NCBI RefSeq assembly: GCF_003129485.1
Contig: NZ_QFFG01000001.1
Coordinates: forward strand, 248,001 to 312,000
Direction of reading: 5' to 3'
Length of the DNA stretch: 64,000 nucleotides
DNA from: Polaribacter aquimarinus
GTDB taxonomy: Bacteria; Bacteroidota; Bacteroidia; Flavobacteriales; Flavobacteriaceae
A program made the position numbers and the translations under genes. Positions 16,890 through 27,007 of this stretch are shown piece after piece; position 1 is the stretch's first letter; each line of letters starts with the position of its first letter. The notes beneath the pieces are model-generated. The model saw only the letters and a list, made by a program, of their open reading frames with translations. It did not search any database and was not told the DNA's origin.

Positions 16890-17630
16890 TTAAGTTAATA
16901 GCATTTGAGTTAAAAAATAATTAGCAATTACAATTAAGATTGTTGTCCAAACTACAGATTGTGTACTTGCTCTACCTACGGCTATAGAACCACCTTTAAC
17001 AAAATAACCATGATAAGAAGGTACTGTTGCAATTAAAAAAGCAAAAACTAATGTTTTTATAATTGCATAAACTAATAAAAATGGTTTAAAGTCTGTTTGT
17101 ATTCCTTCAATATAATCGGCTCCAGAAAACAAACCAGATAACACTCCTGCAACCCATCCTCCAAATATACCCAAAAACATTCCTAAAGAAATAAGAAATG
17201 GGTAAAAGAATACTGTTGCCAATACTTTTGGTAATACCAAGTGATTTAACGAATTTATACCCATAACTTCTAAAGCATCTATTTGTTCAGTAACTCGCAT
17301 TGTACCAATACTAGAAGTTATGTAAGAACCTACTTTACCTGCTAAAATAATTGAACAAAAAGTGGGTGCAAATTCTAAAATAATAGATCTTTTAGCTGCA
17401 AAACCCACTAAAGATCTTGGAATAAAAGGATTTTCTAAATTCAATGCTGTTTGAAGTGCAATTACACCTCCAATGAAAAAAGATATAAACATGATGATTC
17501 CTAAAGATTTTAATCCTAAATCTTCAACTTCCTTAAAAAAAGCTTCGTAAAAAACTTTAAAACGTTGAGGCTTTGTAAAAACACGCCTTAACATCATAAA
17601 ATATTTACCAATATGCTCTAGGTAATTCAT
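16890..17630 (-). CDS. MlaE-type ABC transporter permease
   Basis: A 246-residue integral inner-membrane permease with about five to six spans. Family motifs are visible: FFIGGVIALQTALNLE, LAGKVGSYITSSIGTMRVTEQIDALEVMGINSLNHLVLPK and the C-terminal GRASTQSVVWT. First gene of the mlaE-mlaF operon, divergent from the pafA-like gene. Role: membrane part of a phospholipid transporter maintaining outer-membrane lipid asymmetry, inferred from the family. Confidence 0.93.
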   Translation of the reverse strand: MNYLEHIGKYFMMLRRVFTKPQRFKVFYEAFFKEVEDLGLKSLGIIMFISFFIGGVIALQTALNLENPFIPRSLVGFAAKRSIILEFAPTFCSIILAGKVGSYITSSIGTMRVTEQIDALEVMGINSLNHLVLPKVLATVFFYPFLISLGMFLGIFGGWVAGVLSGLFSGADYIEGIQTDFKPFLLVYAIIKTLVFAFLIATVPSYHGYFVKGGSIAVGRASTQSVVWTTILIVIANYFLTQMLLT

Positions 17631-17681
17631 GTATTAAAATTTTATGCTAAAGTATTAAAATATCATTAATAGAAAGTAAAA

Positions 17682-17715
17682 TTGACAACATCAAAATAAA
17701 AAATAATTACTTTTG
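17682..17715 (+). promoter_or_regulatory. promoter of the pafA-like gene
   Basis: TTG (17682-17684), 23-base spacer, TACTTTTG (17708-17715), 23 bases before the ATG. It fits TTG-N17-23-TANNTTTG. Confidence 0.65.
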
Positions 17716-17738
17716 ACAAACTGAATAATTCTATCCTT

Positions 17739-19376
17739 ATGAAATTTAAATTATTTCTATTTTTTCTACTTACTTTTTTAATAGTAGCTTGTTGTAAAAA
17801 TGAAGCTCCAAAAAAGCCTAAATTAGTTGTTGGAATTGTTATAGATCAAATGAGGTATGATTACCTAACAAGATACGCAGATAGATATGGAAAAAATGGT
17901 TTCAATAGAATTTTAAAAGGAGGTTTTTCATTAGAAAATGCGCATTACAATTATATACCAACCTATACCGCTGTAGGGCATTCTTCTATATATACAGGAA
18001 CTACACCAAGCGAACACGGAATTATTTCTAACAATTGGTATGATAAATTTTTAAAGAAATCTATTTATTGTGTGGATGACAATAATTATATTACTATTGG
18101 AAACAATACTAAAAATGGAAAAAAATCGCCTAAAAGGTTACTTACAACTGCCATAACTGATCAATTGCACTTGGCTCAGAACATGAAAGGAAAAACTATT
18201 GGAATTTCTATAAAAGATCGTTCGGCAATTTTACCTGCGGGTCATACAGCAAACGCAGCTTATTGGTATGATGGTGGTAACATTAATACTTGGATTACAA
18301 GTTCTTTTTATATGGATAAATTACCAAAATGGGTAGAAGGTTTTAATAAAAAAAATAATGCTGATGACTATTTAAATACAACTTGGGAAACACTTTATGA
18401 TATTAAAACCTATTCTAAAAGTAGAGATGACAATAATGTTTTTGAAGGTAAATTTACCGGTCAAAAATCACCTATATTTCCTAAAGATTTAAAAGTTTTA
18501 AGGACTAAAAACGGGAATTTTAACTTACTAAAATCGGTTCCTGCAGGAAATACTTTTACTGCAGACTTTGCTAAAGCGGCTATAATTGGAGAAAATTTAG
18601 GCAAGAGCGATCTTACCGATTTTTTAGCACTTAGTTTTTCTTCAACTGACTATATAGGTCATAAATATGGTGTATCTGCTATAGAAACTGAAGATACTTA
18701 TTTAAGATTAGACAGAGATTTGGCTGATTTATTTAGTTTTTTAGACAAAGAAGTTGGAAAGGATAATTATACTTTGTTTCTAACTGCAGACCATGCAGCA
18801 GTTCACGTTCCTGCTTATCTACAATCTCTAAAAGTCCCTGCTCATTATTTAAAGACTAAAGAAATTAGAGATTTTCTTTTAAAAACCACTAAAAAATATT
18901 TTAATTCAACAGAATTGATAGAGAACGTTTCTAACTATCAAATATTTTTAAATAAAGAAAAAGTAGAATTTTTGGGTTTAGATATCAATACTGTTGCTCA
19001 AAAACTAGCAGATGAAGTTGTTAATTTTAGTGAAATTTATAAAGCTGTTACTGCAAGAACTATGCAAACAACTAATTTTACAACAGGAATTTTAAATTCA
19101 CTTCAAAACGGATACAATCAAAAGTTTTCTGGAGATGTTTTAATGATCCCTTATCCTGCTACTTTAATGAGAGGAAGAACAGGAACTAGTCACGGTTCTG
19201 GTTATTCTTACGACACCCATGTACCAATTATTTTTTATGGAAATGGAATTAAAAAAGGTTCATCAACAAAAAGATACAATATTACTGACATTGCACCAAC
19301 TATTTCGAATTTGTTGCAAATTGAAGCGCCCAATGGTACTAACGGAATTATTATTGATGAAGTTTTAAAAAGATGA
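17739..19376 (+). CDS. pafA: PafA-type alkaline phosphatase, lipoprotein
   Basis: A 545-residue phosphatase of the alkaline phosphatase superfamily, PafA branch, which releases phosphate from many phosphomonoesters outside the inner membrane. The N-terminus is a lipoprotein signal (IVAC, Cys18). Motifs: VIDQMRYDYL (metal Asp), nucleophile Thr in IPTYTAVGHSS (Thr77), the KxR pair in SIKDRSAILPAGH (Lys159, Arg161) that marks PafA, STDYIGHKYG, TADHAAVHVP and TSHGSGYSYDTHVP. Members of this branch are reported to be active without being shut down by phosphate. Its stop codon abuts that of the convergent PrsW gene. Confidence 0.9.
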   Translation: MKFKLFLFFLLTFLIVACCKNEAPKKPKLVVGIVIDQMRYDYLTRYADRYGKNGFNRILKGGFSLENAHYNYIPTYTAVGHSSIYTGTTPSEHGIISNNWYDKFLKKSIYCVDDNNYITIGNNTKNGKKSPKRLLTTAITDQLHLAQNMKGKTIGISIKDRSAILPAGHTANAAYWYDGGNINTWITSSFYMDKLPKWVEGFNKKNNADDYLNTTWETLYDIKTYSKSRDDNNVFEGKFTGQKSPIFPKDLKVLRTKNGNFNLLKSVPAGNTFTADFAKAAIIGENLGKSDLTDFLALSFSSTDYIGHKYGVSAIETEDTYLRLDRDLADLFSFLDKEVGKDNYTLFLTADHAAVHVPAYLQSLKVPAHYLKTKEIRDFLLKTTKKYFNSTELIENVSNYQIFLNKEKVEFLGLDINTVAQKLADEVVNFSEIYKAVTARTMQTTNFTTGILNSLQNGYNQKFSGDVLMIPYPATLMRGRTGTSHGSGYSYDTHVPIIFYGNGIKKGSSTKRYNITDIAPTISNLLQIEAPNGTNGIIIDEVLKR

Positions 19377-20051
19377 CTATTCTTTAAACTGTGAACTTAA
19401 TTGATGCTTCTTTATGGCTTTTTTTGATAAAACTATCCCAATAATTAAAGAAACAAATGCTCCGATAGAAATTCCAGGAATAAAGTCTATAAATAAGAAA
19501 AAATCATAAGCTCCATGAAAAAGCGTTGCTAGTAAAAGTCCTAATAAATTTAATTTACTTTTATTTTTAGAAAACTTAGCTTTTCCCATAAAATAGCCCA
19601 TTAAAATACCAAAAGTAGCATGTGCAGGTACTGCGGTAAAAGCTCTTGTTATTCCTGTGGCAACTCCATATTGAAAAACATATAATACGTTTTCTAATGC
19701 TGCAAACCCCATAGAAACCATAACTGCATAAACAATTCCATCAAAAGGTTCATTAAACTCTTTGTTACTCTGTGCAAAGTATCTTACAATAAGGTATTTA
19801 GAAAACTCTTCTACCAAAGCAACCACAAAAAAAGCTTTTAAGAATTGTTGTAAAATACTTTGACCATTAGTAAGCGGAATTAACTTAGCAGCAATAACCC
19901 CTAAAATTGCTGTTATTAAAATACTTAGAGTTGCACCCAATAAAAAATTCTTAAACAAAAAACTTATGGGCTCTTTTTCAAATTTATCTTTAAAATAAAT
20001 ATATAAGATTACAATAGTTACAGGTGCAATAGCCAACAGAAATAAATTCAT
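19377..20051 (-). CDS. PrsW-family intramembrane metalloprotease
   Basis: A 224-residue protein with about seven to eight spans. The PrsW signature is present: VALVEEFSKYLIVR (EExxK), FDGIVYAVMVSMGFAALENVLY with the second Glu, AHATFGILMGYFMG and HGAYDFF. PrsW cuts the anti-sigma factor RsiW in Bacillus; here the substrate is unknown. Transcribed alone and exactly abutting the convergent phosphatase gene. Confidence 0.9.
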   Translation of the reverse strand: MNLFLLAIAPVTIVILYIYFKDKFEKEPISFLFKNFLLGATLSILITAILGVIAAKLIPLTNGQSILQQFLKAFFVVALVEEFSKYLIVRYFAQSNKEFNEPFDGIVYAVMVSMGFAALENVLYVFQYGVATGITRAFTAVPAHATFGILMGYFMGKAKFSKNKSKLNLLGLLLATLFHGAYDFFLFIDFIPGISIGAFVSLIIGIVLSKKAIKKHQLSSQFKE

Positions 20052-20097
20052 TCTGTAAATATATCAAAAAGGCTTTTGAGCTGTATAAAAGTGGCTA

Positions 20098-21030
20098 TTA
20101 ATTTTTAGGCAAAAATACCTCAGCCATCATGCAACGTGCACTTCCACCACCACAAGTTTCTATAGTATCTAATGAACTAGAAATTATTTTACAATGGTTA
20201 TTTATTTGGGCTTTTTGAGATTGTGTTAGGCTATTAAAAGCAGCTTGACTCATAATTAAATACCTTTCATCATCATTACCTTGAACTTGCAACATATTTC
20301 CAGCAAAATTATTGACTTGCTCTTCTGTAATATCAATTACTTTTTTTCCATCTTCTTTAAGATGTTTTAAGAGATTTTTACGTTCTTTTTTATCATCTAT
20401 AGATGACAAACAAACAACTGCAAAAGTTTCTGCAACACACATCATAACATTGGTATGATAAATAGCTTCTCTTTTACCATTTACGGTCTGATTTGCTGTG
20501 AAAATTACTGGTGTGTATTCAAAATCTTCACAAAACTCAATAAATAAATCTTCATCTGCTCTTGGAGATAAAGCACAATAGGCTTTTTTATTTTCACGGT
20601 CAAGAATCATACTGCCTGTACCTTCTAAAAAGAAATTGTCTTCTTCTGCAGAAGTATAATCTACAATGTTTTCTATTAAAAAACCTTCGTTTTCTAATTT
20701 CTCTAAAACATCTTCTCGTCTTTCTAAACGTCTGTTTTCTGCAAACATTGGATAAATTGCAACCGTACCATCTGCATGAAAAGAAACCCAATTGTTTGGA
20801 AAAATAGAATCTGGTGTATCGAATTCTTCGGTATCAGAAACCACAATTACATGAATTCCATAACTCTTTAACTTAAACACATATTTATCAAATTCTTCTT
20901 GGGCCTTTGTATTAATCTTAGAATTTTCTAACGCTAATTCTTCTTGATAATAGTTATTCACTGCAGTTTGCTCATTCATCCTAAAATTTACAGGACGAAC
21001 CATTAAAATAGTATTTGTAGTTTGTTGCAT
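20098..21030 (-). CDS. ctlX: CtlX-like citrulline/arginine hydrolase (amidinotransferase fold)
   Basis: A 310-residue enzyme of the guanidino-group modifying superfamily, closest to the citrulline utilisation hydrolase CtlX of Bacteroidota. It begins TNTILMVRPVNFRMNEQTAVNN. Active-site motifs: FPNNWVSFHADG, EGTGSM with the acidic residue, YHTNVMMCV with the His, and the nucleophilic Cys in TCGGGSARCMMAEVFLP. The exact substrate (citrulline, arginine or a methylated form) is not shown by sequence alone. A second enzyme of the same fold lies about 2 kb away on the same strand (23142-24056), but the orphan lipoprotein and the helicase lie between, so they are not one operon. Confidence 0.88.
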   Translation of the reverse strand: MQQTTNTILMVRPVNFRMNEQTAVNNYYQEELALENSKINTKAQEEFDKYVFKLKSYGIHVIVVSDTEEFDTPDSIFPNNWVSFHADGTVAIYPMFAENRRLERREDVLEKLENEGFLIENIVDYTSAEEDNFFLEGTGSMILDRENKKAYCALSPRADEDLFIEFCEDFEYTPVIFTANQTVNGKREAIYHTNVMMCVAETFAVVCLSSIDDKKERKNLLKHLKEDGKKVIDITEEQVNNFAGNMLQVQGNDDERYLIMSQAAFNSLTQSQKAQINNHCKIISSSLDTIETCGGGSARCMMAEVFLPKN

Positions 21031-21048
21031 TCTTTATTAATTATTTCG

Positions 21049-21056
21049 CAAAATTA
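21049..21056 (-). promoter_or_regulatory. -7-like box for ctlX
   Basis: Minus-strand TAATTTTG fits TANNTTTG and lies 18 bases before the start codon. No TTG is present at the usual distance. Confidence 0.35.
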
Positions 21057-21134
21057 TACATTTTTTACTTGACTATTTTGTGTTTTTGATAAATAATTCA
21101 GTTTGTTTCTAAGCTTTAAAAAATGTAGATTAGC

Positions 21135-21178
21135 TAACATCTGATATAAGTCATTAAAACGACATCATATTAGTGTTA
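21135..21178. repeat. imperfect palindrome upstream of orphan lipoprotein gene (module 2, left element)
   Basis: The arms TAACATCTGATAT (21135-21147) and ATATTAGTGTTA (21167-21178) pair over 12 positions with one bulge and one wobble, around a 19-base loop. It lies 29 bases before the ATG. The plan is the same as at 4173-4218 before the other orphan gene. Confidence 0.5.
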
Positions 21179-21207
21179 AACTTGTAAAACATTAAAAAAC
21201 AGAACCT

Positions 21208-21666
21208 ATGAAAAAATACACTTTAAGTTTAATCGTTTTATTTTTGGTAATTAGTTGTTCTTTAGAATCAAAATACAGCTTACCAAATGATGAAAACATT
21301 AATCCTGAATTAATTGGAGAATGGTATAATAAAAAAGATAATGAAGAAAAACTTATCATTGCAAAACACGGAGAAAAAACTTATAAATTGTTGCTAAAGG
21401 ACAAGAAAAAAACTGATGTAATAATTTCGTTCTCAAAAACAATAAAAGGTTTTGAAATTATGAATCTAAAAACAGAATACAAAAAAGAAATTACAAATGT
21501 TTTTTATGGTTTTAAAGTTGAGGGAAACACTCTTATTTTTTCTAAAATTAATAAGAAATTGAGAAATAAAGATTTTCAATCTCAAAATGAACTATTAGAT
21601 TTTTTTAAAGAGAATATAAATAGAGAGGATTTCTTTATAAATAAAACCGAATTAATCCGAAAATAA
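21208..21666 (+). CDS. orphan small lipoprotein
   Basis: A 152-residue lipoprotein (lipobox VISC, Cys17) I do not recognise. After the lipid Cys the mature start ELIGEWYNKKDNEEKLII resembles the beginning of lipocalin-like small domains, similar to FLGNWVKIK in the orphan protein at 4236. The rest is Lys-, Asn- and Ile-rich, with alternating beta-like stretches (KTYKLLLKD, NVFYGFKVEGNTLIFSKI). It stands alone on the plus strand between ctlX (divergent) and the helicase. It is bracketed by a short palindrome upstream and a long palindrome right after the stop codon. Likely a horizontally moved accessory gene; the function is unknown. Confidence 0.6.
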   Translation: MKKYTLSLIVLFLVISCSLESKYSLPNDENINPELIGEWYNKKDNEEKLIIAKHGEKTYKLLLKDKKKTDVIISFSKTIKGFEIMNLKTEYKKEITNVFYGFKVEGNTLIFSKINKKLRNKDFQSQNELLDFFKENINREDFFINKTELIRK

Positions 21667-21669
21667 AAA

Positions 21670-21797
21670 ACGTTTCACAACAAAGTGCAAAGTTAATTGC
21701 TTTTTAGAACTTACTTGCGAAAATTTCTACGGAATTTTAACGGGTTCTTGAAGTTTGCTAACTTATTCATTTAACCTTTTGCCATATTTCTTTACGA
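21670..21797. repeat. about 128 bp imperfect palindrome after orphan gene (module 2, right element)
   Basis: It starts 3 bases after the stop codon with ACGTTT. The outer arms GCAAAGTTAATTG (21687-21699) and CATTTAACCTTTTGC pair; the inner arms around AGAACTT...AAAATTTC and GGAATTTT...GGTTCTT pair, with a 3-base TAC turn between CTAC and GGA at about 21727-21731. The layout matches 5310-5447: ACGTTT start, long imperfect arms, and a central tight hairpin with a C-T-N-CGG turn. No gene is seen in 21667-21886. Confidence 0.55.
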
Positions 21798-21864
21798 GGT
21801 ATTTATAAATTAATCCTCTTTTTAAAAGTGTTATTATAAAATACAACACTACATTCTTTTAAAC

Positions 21865-21872
21865 TACCTTTG
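21865..21872 (+). promoter_or_regulatory. -7-like box for the DEAD-box helicase gene
   Basis: TACCTTTG fits TANNTTTG and lies 14 bases before the ATG at 21887. No TTG at the usual distance. Confidence 0.4.
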
Positions 21873-21886
21873 CTATAAAAACATAA

Positions 21887-23122
21887 ATGCAGTTTTCTGA
21901 GTTACCTTTAGATAAAACTATATTAAAAGCTGTTACTGAAGCTAGATTTCACAAACCTACTTTAGTACAGCAAAAAACGATTCCTTTAGTATTAAAAAGG
22001 AAAAATGTTTTAGTATCTGCTCAAACGGGTACAGGAAAAACAGCAGCTTTTGCCTTACCTATACTTCAGCTTTTATTAGACAAACAAGATGCTAAAAAAG
22101 ATGAGAAAAGAATAAAATCTTTAATTGTTACTCCAACTCGTGAGTTGGCTATTCAAGTCTTAGAAAACTTTAAAAAATTTGGTAAATACACAAATTTAAG
22201 AACTACAGCTGTGTTTGGTGGTGTCTCTTTAGAACCTCAGAAAGAAATACTAGCAAAAGGTGTAGATATTCTAATTGCTACTCCAGGAAGATTAATTGAC
22301 TTGTATTTACAAGGAAATATAGATTTAAATTCTGTTGGAATCTTTGTTTTAGATGAAGCCGATTTAATGTTAGATATGGGGTTTATTAAAGATGTAAAAA
22401 GAATAGAAAGTCTTTGCCCAAAAACGAAACAAATACTACTTTTTTCTGCAACAATTCCAGAAAAGGTTGCCCATTTAGCTAAAACGACTCTAAACATTCC
22501 TATTAAAGTAGAAATAAATCCAGAAGAAACAACTGCTAAAAATATTGGTCAACTTTTATATTATCTTCCAAAAAAAAATAAAACAGATTTGTGTTTGCAT
22601 TTGTTAAGAAATACAATAAATGGAAAAATTATTATTTTTAGGAGAACAAAATTTGGCGTTGATAAATTAGAACAAACATTACTTAAGAATAGCTACCAAG
22701 TTGTAAGTATACATGGAGACAAAAGTCAACTTATTAGAAATAAAGCTATTGAAGATTTTAAAAATAAAAAAACTTCTATTTTAATTGCGACTGATGTCGC
22801 AGCAAGAGGAATTGACATTACAAATGTAGATGCGATTATTAACTTTGATATACCAAATGTAGCAGAAACTTATGTGCATAGAATTGGAAGAACGGCACGA
22901 GCAGGGAAATCTGGAATTGCATTTTCTTTTTGTTCTCCAGATGAAAACGGATATATAAAGACAATTGAAATACTTATTGAAAAACCCATAAAAGTAATTG
23001 AAGATCACCCTTACCCAATTTCTAAACCCAAGCATAAAAAGAAACAACTAAATACTATTAGTAAACACAAAAAAGGAAGAAAATCTACTGCTTCTAAAAA
23101 GAAAAAGAAACGCTGGTATTAA
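21887..23122 (+). CDS. DEAD-box ATP-dependent RNA helicase, RhlE-like
   Basis: A 411-residue RNA helicase with all core motifs in order: Q motif (PTLVQQKTIP), I AQTGTGKT, Ia PTRELA, Ib TPGR, II DEAD, III SAT, V ATDVAARGID, VI HRIGRTARAG. The C-terminal tail after residue 375 is short and strongly basic (HKKGRKSTASKKKKKRWY), likely for RNA binding. Expected role: RNA remodelling in ribosome assembly or mRNA decay, cytoplasm. Convergent with the DDAH-like gene, 19 bases apart. Confidence 0.94.
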   Translation: MQFSELPLDKTILKAVTEARFHKPTLVQQKTIPLVLKRKNVLVSAQTGTGKTAAFALPILQLLLDKQDAKKDEKRIKSLIVTPTRELAIQVLENFKKFGKYTNLRTTAVFGGVSLEPQKEILAKGVDILIATPGRLIDLYLQGNIDLNSVGIFVLDEADLMLDMGFIKDVKRIESLCPKTKQILLFSATIPEKVAHLAKTTLNIPIKVEINPEETTAKNIGQLLYYLPKKNKTDLCLHLLRNTINGKIIIFRRTKFGVDKLEQTLLKNSYQVVSIHGDKSQLIRNKAIEDFKNKKTSILIATDVAARGIDITNVDAIINFDIPNVAETYVHRIGRTARAGKSGIAFSFCSPDENGYIKTIEILIEKPIKVIEDHPYPISKPKHKKKQLNTISKHKKGRKSTASKKKKKRWY

Positions 23123-23141
23123 TTAACTACTTTATTTTAAA

Positions 23142-24056
23142 TTAATCTCTTATTAAAGGCATTGTAGAGCAACGCAACAACCCTTCTTGTTTTGCTATTT
23201 CTGTATAAGGAACTTCTTCTACAGTAAAACCGTTTTTTCTTAACCAAGTATTTAATCTTGTAAAGTTTTTTTCTGATATGATTACTTCTTCAGAAATTGA
23301 AAAAACGTTGCTATTCATATTATACATTTCTTCTTTTGTGATTTCAAAAACATTTTCTTTTCCGAAGAAATTTAGTAACCAATTATATTCACTTTCAACT
23401 AAAAAACCATTTTTATGTAAAATTGCTTTATCTTTTCCAATGGGTTGAAAACAACAGTCTAAATGCAAAGCATTTTCCTTTGCGTTTTTATTAGATTTTC
23501 TTAATTCAAAAGACTTTACTATTTTATGAGGAAACAATTCTTGTAAAGCAATTACCGCATCTGTATTTGTACGAGCAGTTATGTAATCTTTATAATCACT
23601 TCCTGAATAAGTGCCAATAAAAATATAGTCATTCCAAGGCATTACATCTCCACCTTCTACATGGCATTCTTCTGGTAAAACTATTATATTTTCAGGATTA
23701 ATTTGAGAAATCACATTATCGATAGCTTTGTATTCTCTTTCCCTGTCTGGAAGAATGTTAGCTTCAATAAATTTATCTTCAATGACAAAAGCAATATCTC
23801 TAGAGAATATTTGATTATAATTTTCAATAATTTCTGGCCTGTAAACTTTTACATCATATTTATTAAACACATCTGCAACAGCTTCCATTTCAACAATCAT
23901 ATCCTCTTCTTTAGGATATGTGCCCGCCAAAACATGCTCAATACTTTTTGGGTCATAACAATCTTCTACCTTAGGAACACCTCCATTACTTTTGGCTATT
24001 CCTAAAACTACAGCTCTTAATCTTGAAGTCTCATTATTGATATTTAATGCTAACAT
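23142..24056 (-). CDS. DDAH-like amidinotransferase-family hydrolase
   Basis: A 304-residue enzyme of the guanidino-modifying fold, related to dimethylarginine dimethylaminohydrolase and arginine deiminase. Visible active-site features: FSRDIAFVIED (substrate-binding Asp), CHVEGGDVMPW (Glu/Asp), ALHLDCCFQPIG (catalytic His) and the Cys in GLLRCSTMPL near the C-terminus. It probably hydrolyses arginine or a derivative to citrulline, but the substrate is not certain. It is downstream of gltA on the same strand, separated by a terminator. Found in the same neighbourhood in many Flavobacteriaceae, from memory. Confidence 0.85.
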   Translation of the reverse strand: MLALNINNETSRLRAVVLGIAKSNGGVPKVEDCYDPKSIEHVLAGTYPKEEDMIVEMEAVADVFNKYDVKVYRPEIIENYNQIFSRDIAFVIEDKFIEANILPDREREYKAIDNVISQINPENIIVLPEECHVEGGDVMPWNDYIFIGTYSGSDYKDYITARTNTDAVIALQELFPHKIVKSFELRKSNKNAKENALHLDCCFQPIGKDKAILHKNGFLVESEYNWLLNFFGKENVFEITKEEMYNMNSNVFSISEEVIISEKNFTRLNTWLRKNGFTVEEVPYTEIAKQEGLLRCSTMPLIRD

Positions 24057-24070
24057 ATTTTTAAATAGAT

Positions 24071-24100
24071 AAAAAAAGCTTCATTATTAATGAAGCTTTT
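24071..24100 (-). terminator. terminator after gltA
   Basis: A 12 to 13 bp inverted repeat (AAAAGCTTCATTA with TAATGAAGCTTTT) is followed on the minus strand by TTTTTTT, 30 bases past the citrate synthase stop. Confidence 0.88.
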
Positions 24101-24129
24101 AGTTATTTGGTAAAAATAATATTATTTTT

Positions 24130-25416
24130 TTATCTTTTCTCTAAATCTACAAATTCTCTGTAGTTTTCTCCTGTATAAATTTGACGTGGACGACCAATTG
24201 GCTCTTTACGCAACCTCATCTCTTTCCATTGTGCAATCCAACCAGGTAAACGACCTAATGCAAACATAACAGTAAACATATCTGTTGGTATTCCCATAGC
24301 TCTATAAATAATACCTGAATAGAAATCTACATTAGGATATAATTTTCTATCAACAAAATAAGGATCACTTAAAGCTTCCTGTTCTAAGCCTTTTGCTATT
24401 TCTAAAATTGGGTCATTTACACCTAAATCGTTTAAAACTTCATCAGCTGCTTTCTTAATAATTTTAGCTCTTGGGTCAAAGTTTTTATAAACTCTATGTC
24501 CAAAGCCCATTAATCTAAAAGGATCGTTTTTATCTTTAGCTTTAGCCATATATTTCTTTGTATCCCCTCCATCTTCTTTAATAGCCTCTAGCATTTCTAA
24601 TACTGCTTGATTTGCACCTCCATGCAATGGTCCCCAGAGTGCAGAAATCCCAGCAGAAAGCGAAGCAAATAAACCTGCATGAGAAGAACCTACTATTCTA
24701 ACTGTAGAAGTAGAACAGTTTTGTTCGTGATCGGCATGTAAAATTAAAAGTTTATCTAAAGCATTTTTAATAATTGGATTTACTTCAAAATCTTCATTTG
24801 GTTGTTTAAACATCATATACATGATGTTTTCAACATATCCTAAAGAATTTTTTCCATAATTTAAATGTAGACCTTTTTTCTTACGCATGGTCCAACCTAC
24901 TAAAACAGGAAATTTTGCTAAAATCCTAACAATTGCCGAATACATTTCTTCTCTAGAATTAATATCAACAGAAGAAGGGTTAAAAGCTGTTAAAGCACTG
25001 GTTAAAGAAGACAAAACTCCCATTGGGTGTGCAGTCTTAGGAAATGCTTCTAAAATTTTACGAACATCATCATCAACTAAAGAGTGAGATTTAATATCTG
25101 AATGAAATTTTTCTAATTCAACCTTTGTTGGTAAGTTTCCGAATATTAATGCATAAGCAGTTTCTAAGAAATCAGCTTTTTCAGCTAATTCTTCAATAGC
25201 ATATCCTCTGTATCTTAAAATTCCTTTTTCTCCATCTAAAAAAGTTACAGCACTTTCACAAGAACCTGTATTTTTATATCCAGGGTCTATAGTTATCACT
25301 CCATTTGTTGCGACTCTCAGTGTTTGAATATTTATTGCAACTTCATTTTCTGTTCCTTTTACAAGAGGAAATTCGTATGAATTATCTCCTATTTGCAATT
25401 TAGCCTTATCTGACAT
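24130..25416 (-). CDS. gltA: citrate synthase
   Basis: It condenses acetyl-CoA and oxaloacetate to citrate, the first step of the TCA cycle. The 428-residue hexameric (type II) form starts SDKAKLQIGDNSYEFPLVKGTENE. It has the catalytic region LHADHEQNCSTSTVR (His, of which DHEQ is typical), GPLHGGANQAV with the second His, MGFGHRVYKNFDPRA and the Asp in YPNVDFYSG. Own terminator downstream; eno lies upstream on the same strand after another terminator. Confidence 0.97.
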   Translation of the reverse strand: MSDKAKLQIGDNSYEFPLVKGTENEVAINIQTLRVATNGVITIDPGYKNTGSCESAVTFLDGEKGILRYRGYAIEELAEKADFLETAYALIFGNLPTKVELEKFHSDIKSHSLVDDDVRKILEAFPKTAHPMGVLSSLTSALTAFNPSSVDINSREEMYSAIVRILAKFPVLVGWTMRKKKGLHLNYGKNSLGYVENIMYMMFKQPNEDFEVNPIIKNALDKLLILHADHEQNCSTSTVRIVGSSHAGLFASLSAGISALWGPLHGGANQAVLEMLEAIKEDGGDTKKYMAKAKDKNDPFRLMGFGHRVYKNFDPRAKIIKKAADEVLNDLGVNDPILEIAKGLEQEALSDPYFVDRKLYPNVDFYSGIIYRAMGIPTDMFTVMFALGRLPGWIAQWKEMRLRKEPIGRPRQIYTGENYREFVDLEKR

Positions 25417-25540
25417 TTTTAGATGTTTTTAATGTGTTGTTTAGTATCGCGAAGATACCATATTTTAAAGGATTTTAAAAGTTCGAGAAATAGATTTTAG
25501 CCATTTTAAAATAATATTAACTTATTTCTAAAATATGTAA

Positions 25541-25573
25541 AAAAAAAGCCTCATAATTTCTTAAGAGGCTTTT
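25541..25573 (-). terminator. terminator after eno
   Basis: A 9 bp stem (AAAAGCCTC with GAGGCTTTT) with a 12-base loop is followed on the minus strand by TTTTTTT, 20 bases after the enolase stop. Confidence 0.82.
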
Positions 25574-25592
25574 AAAAAACAACGGATTGTTG

Positions 25593-26891
<1,299 letters not shown>

Positions 26892-27007
26892 TTAATCGTT
26901 TTTACTATCTATTTTTACTTTGGCTAATTTACGAAATAAGCTGCGCTTTATTTCAATTTAAAGTAGTTACTTACGAAAACGTTTTCTAGTTAAACCTTAA
27001 TATTTAT

